Shown piece after piece: positions 21,753-22,082 of a DNA stretch of 22,082 bases. The translations under genes and the position numbers were made by a program. The notes beneath the pieces were generated by a model, which worked only from the letters and a program-made list of their open reading frames with translations, was not told the origin of the DNA and did not search any database. This stretch comes from a virus. Position 1 is the stretch's first letter. Each line of letters opens with the position of its first letter. The stretch spans positions 1 through 22,082 of IMG/VR virus record IMGVR_UViG_3300020595_002713; one strand, given 5' to 3'.

Positions 21753-21760
21753 ATCTTTAC
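21729..21760 (+). promoter_or_regulatory. Bacteroidota-type promoter P4 inside the terminator
   Basis: TTG (21729-21731, in the terminator's 5' arm) and TATCTTTAC (21752-21760) are 20 bases apart. The expected RNA start near 21767 leaves a leader of about 15 bases to ATG 21782. Upstream transcription would end at the same place where the next unit begins. Confidence 0.75.
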
Positions 21761-21781
21761 CGTCTAAATAAAAATCTAAAT

Positions 21782-22082
21782 ATGCCATTAAATAAATTAA
21801 TGATTGTAGCACATCCTGATGATGAAACATTATTTGGAGGTGGAGAATTAATAAAACATAAGGGTGAATATAAAGTAGTAGTTTTAGACTACGGAAACCA
21901 TCTTATTAGACATAAAGAATTTTTATGTGCCATGGAAAAACTTGGTGTTACAAAGTGGGAACATTGGGATGGTGAATTACATAAATCATCTTTAGCCTAT
22001 AATGAATCAGTTTTAATACCTAGAATACAAAGAGTATTAGATGAACGAGATTGGGAAAAAGTAGTAACACATAACCAAGGAG
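21782..22082 (+). CDS. PIG-L family deacetylase (N-terminal part, runs off the window)
   Basis: One hundred codons are visible. The zinc-site motif AHPDDE is at residues 10-15 (MIVAHPDDETLFGGGE), with the strand VVVLDYGNH and a late VVTHNQG, the family's conserved threonine-His-Asn segment. PIG-L/LmbE enzymes remove N-acetyl groups from GlcNAc-type sugars with zinc. It has its own promoter (P4) after a strong terminator, so it heads a new transcription unit. A role in trimming a sugar made by the glycan block is likely but inferred. The C-terminal His ligands lie outside the window. Confidence 0.88.
   Translation, partial: MPLNKLMIVAHPDDETLFGGGELIKHKGEYKVVVLDYGNHLIRHKEFLCAMEKLGVTKWEHWDGELHKSSLAYNESVLIPRIQRVLDERDWEKVVTHNQG

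Noticed and set aside
1-22082. tRNA genes, CRISPR arrays, insertion sequences and attachment sites
   Set aside because: I looked in gaps and G/C-richer patches and saw no cloverleaf-like region, regular repeat-spacer array, transposase or flanking direct repeat; a covariance-model scan would be needed to exclude a divergent tRNA.

Overview
This AT-rich window has genes only on the + strand. They are packed with ATGA/TAATG overlaps or spacers of a few bases, include many micro-ORFs, and look like part of a large T4-related (myovirus-type) phage genome. The strongest anchor is a gp62-like clamp-loader small subunit (337-753), preceded by the tail of what is probably the gp44-like large subunit. 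The host is probably a flavobacterium or other Bacteroidota. Four putative promoters all have the form TTG-N20-TAnnTTTAC, which fits the -33/-7 promoter of that phylum. Start codons mostly lack Shine-Dalgarno sequences and instead carry an A-rich leader ending in TT. No tRNA, rRNA, CRISPR array or insertion sequence was found.

Layout. (1) 1-2350, replication and nucleotide metabolism: clamp-loader tail, an 82-aa conserved-type protein, gp62-like subunit, a small helical protein, a DUF1599-type protein and a Cas4/AddB-like PD-(D/E)XK nuclease with four cysteines. (2) 2407-9544, glycan block: a small ribbon-helix-helix protein, then two GT4 glycosyltransferases, an unknown 144-aa protein, a GT2 enzyme, a SAM methyltransferase, a GT-A-like enzyme, another GT2 and an NAD-dependent sugar epimerase, nearly gap-free. 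(3) 9545-10811, a promoter, a DksA/TraR-like zinc finger protein, an HNH-type protein and a 54-aa ORF. (4) 10853-13428, an exported lysozyme-like protein, a basic 45-aa protein, a 61-aa protein, thymidylate synthase, a flavodoxin-fold quinone reductase and two micro-ORFs. (5) 13429-16522, two more promoters, a 68-aa acidic protein, a SWIM zinc finger protein, unknown proteins, two single-helix membrane peptides (one with an AT-hook-like tail) and a 37-aa RanBP2-type zinc finger. (6) 16528-20564, a GT25 plus lysyl-hydroxylase-like fusion, a GT4 enzyme, a 52-aa ORF, a lipoprotein nuclease, a cytidylyltransferase-like enzyme and an unknown protein. (7) 20601-22082, a BspA/DUF285-repeat protein that may be a fibre or adhesin, a terminator overlapping a promoter, and the start of a PIG-L deacetylase.

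How it may fit together (inference): replication genes sit next to a large sugar-handling set comprising six or seven glycosyltransferases, an epimerase, a deacetylase, a cytidylyltransferase and a methyltransferase. These could build or transfer a glycan onto virion proteins, phage DNA or the host surface. The most striking single gene is the 447-aa fusion, whose C-terminal half resembles animal procollagen lysyl hydroxylase and whose N-terminal half resembles collagen galactosyltransferase. It predicts hydroxylation and glycosylation of some protein side chain by a phage.
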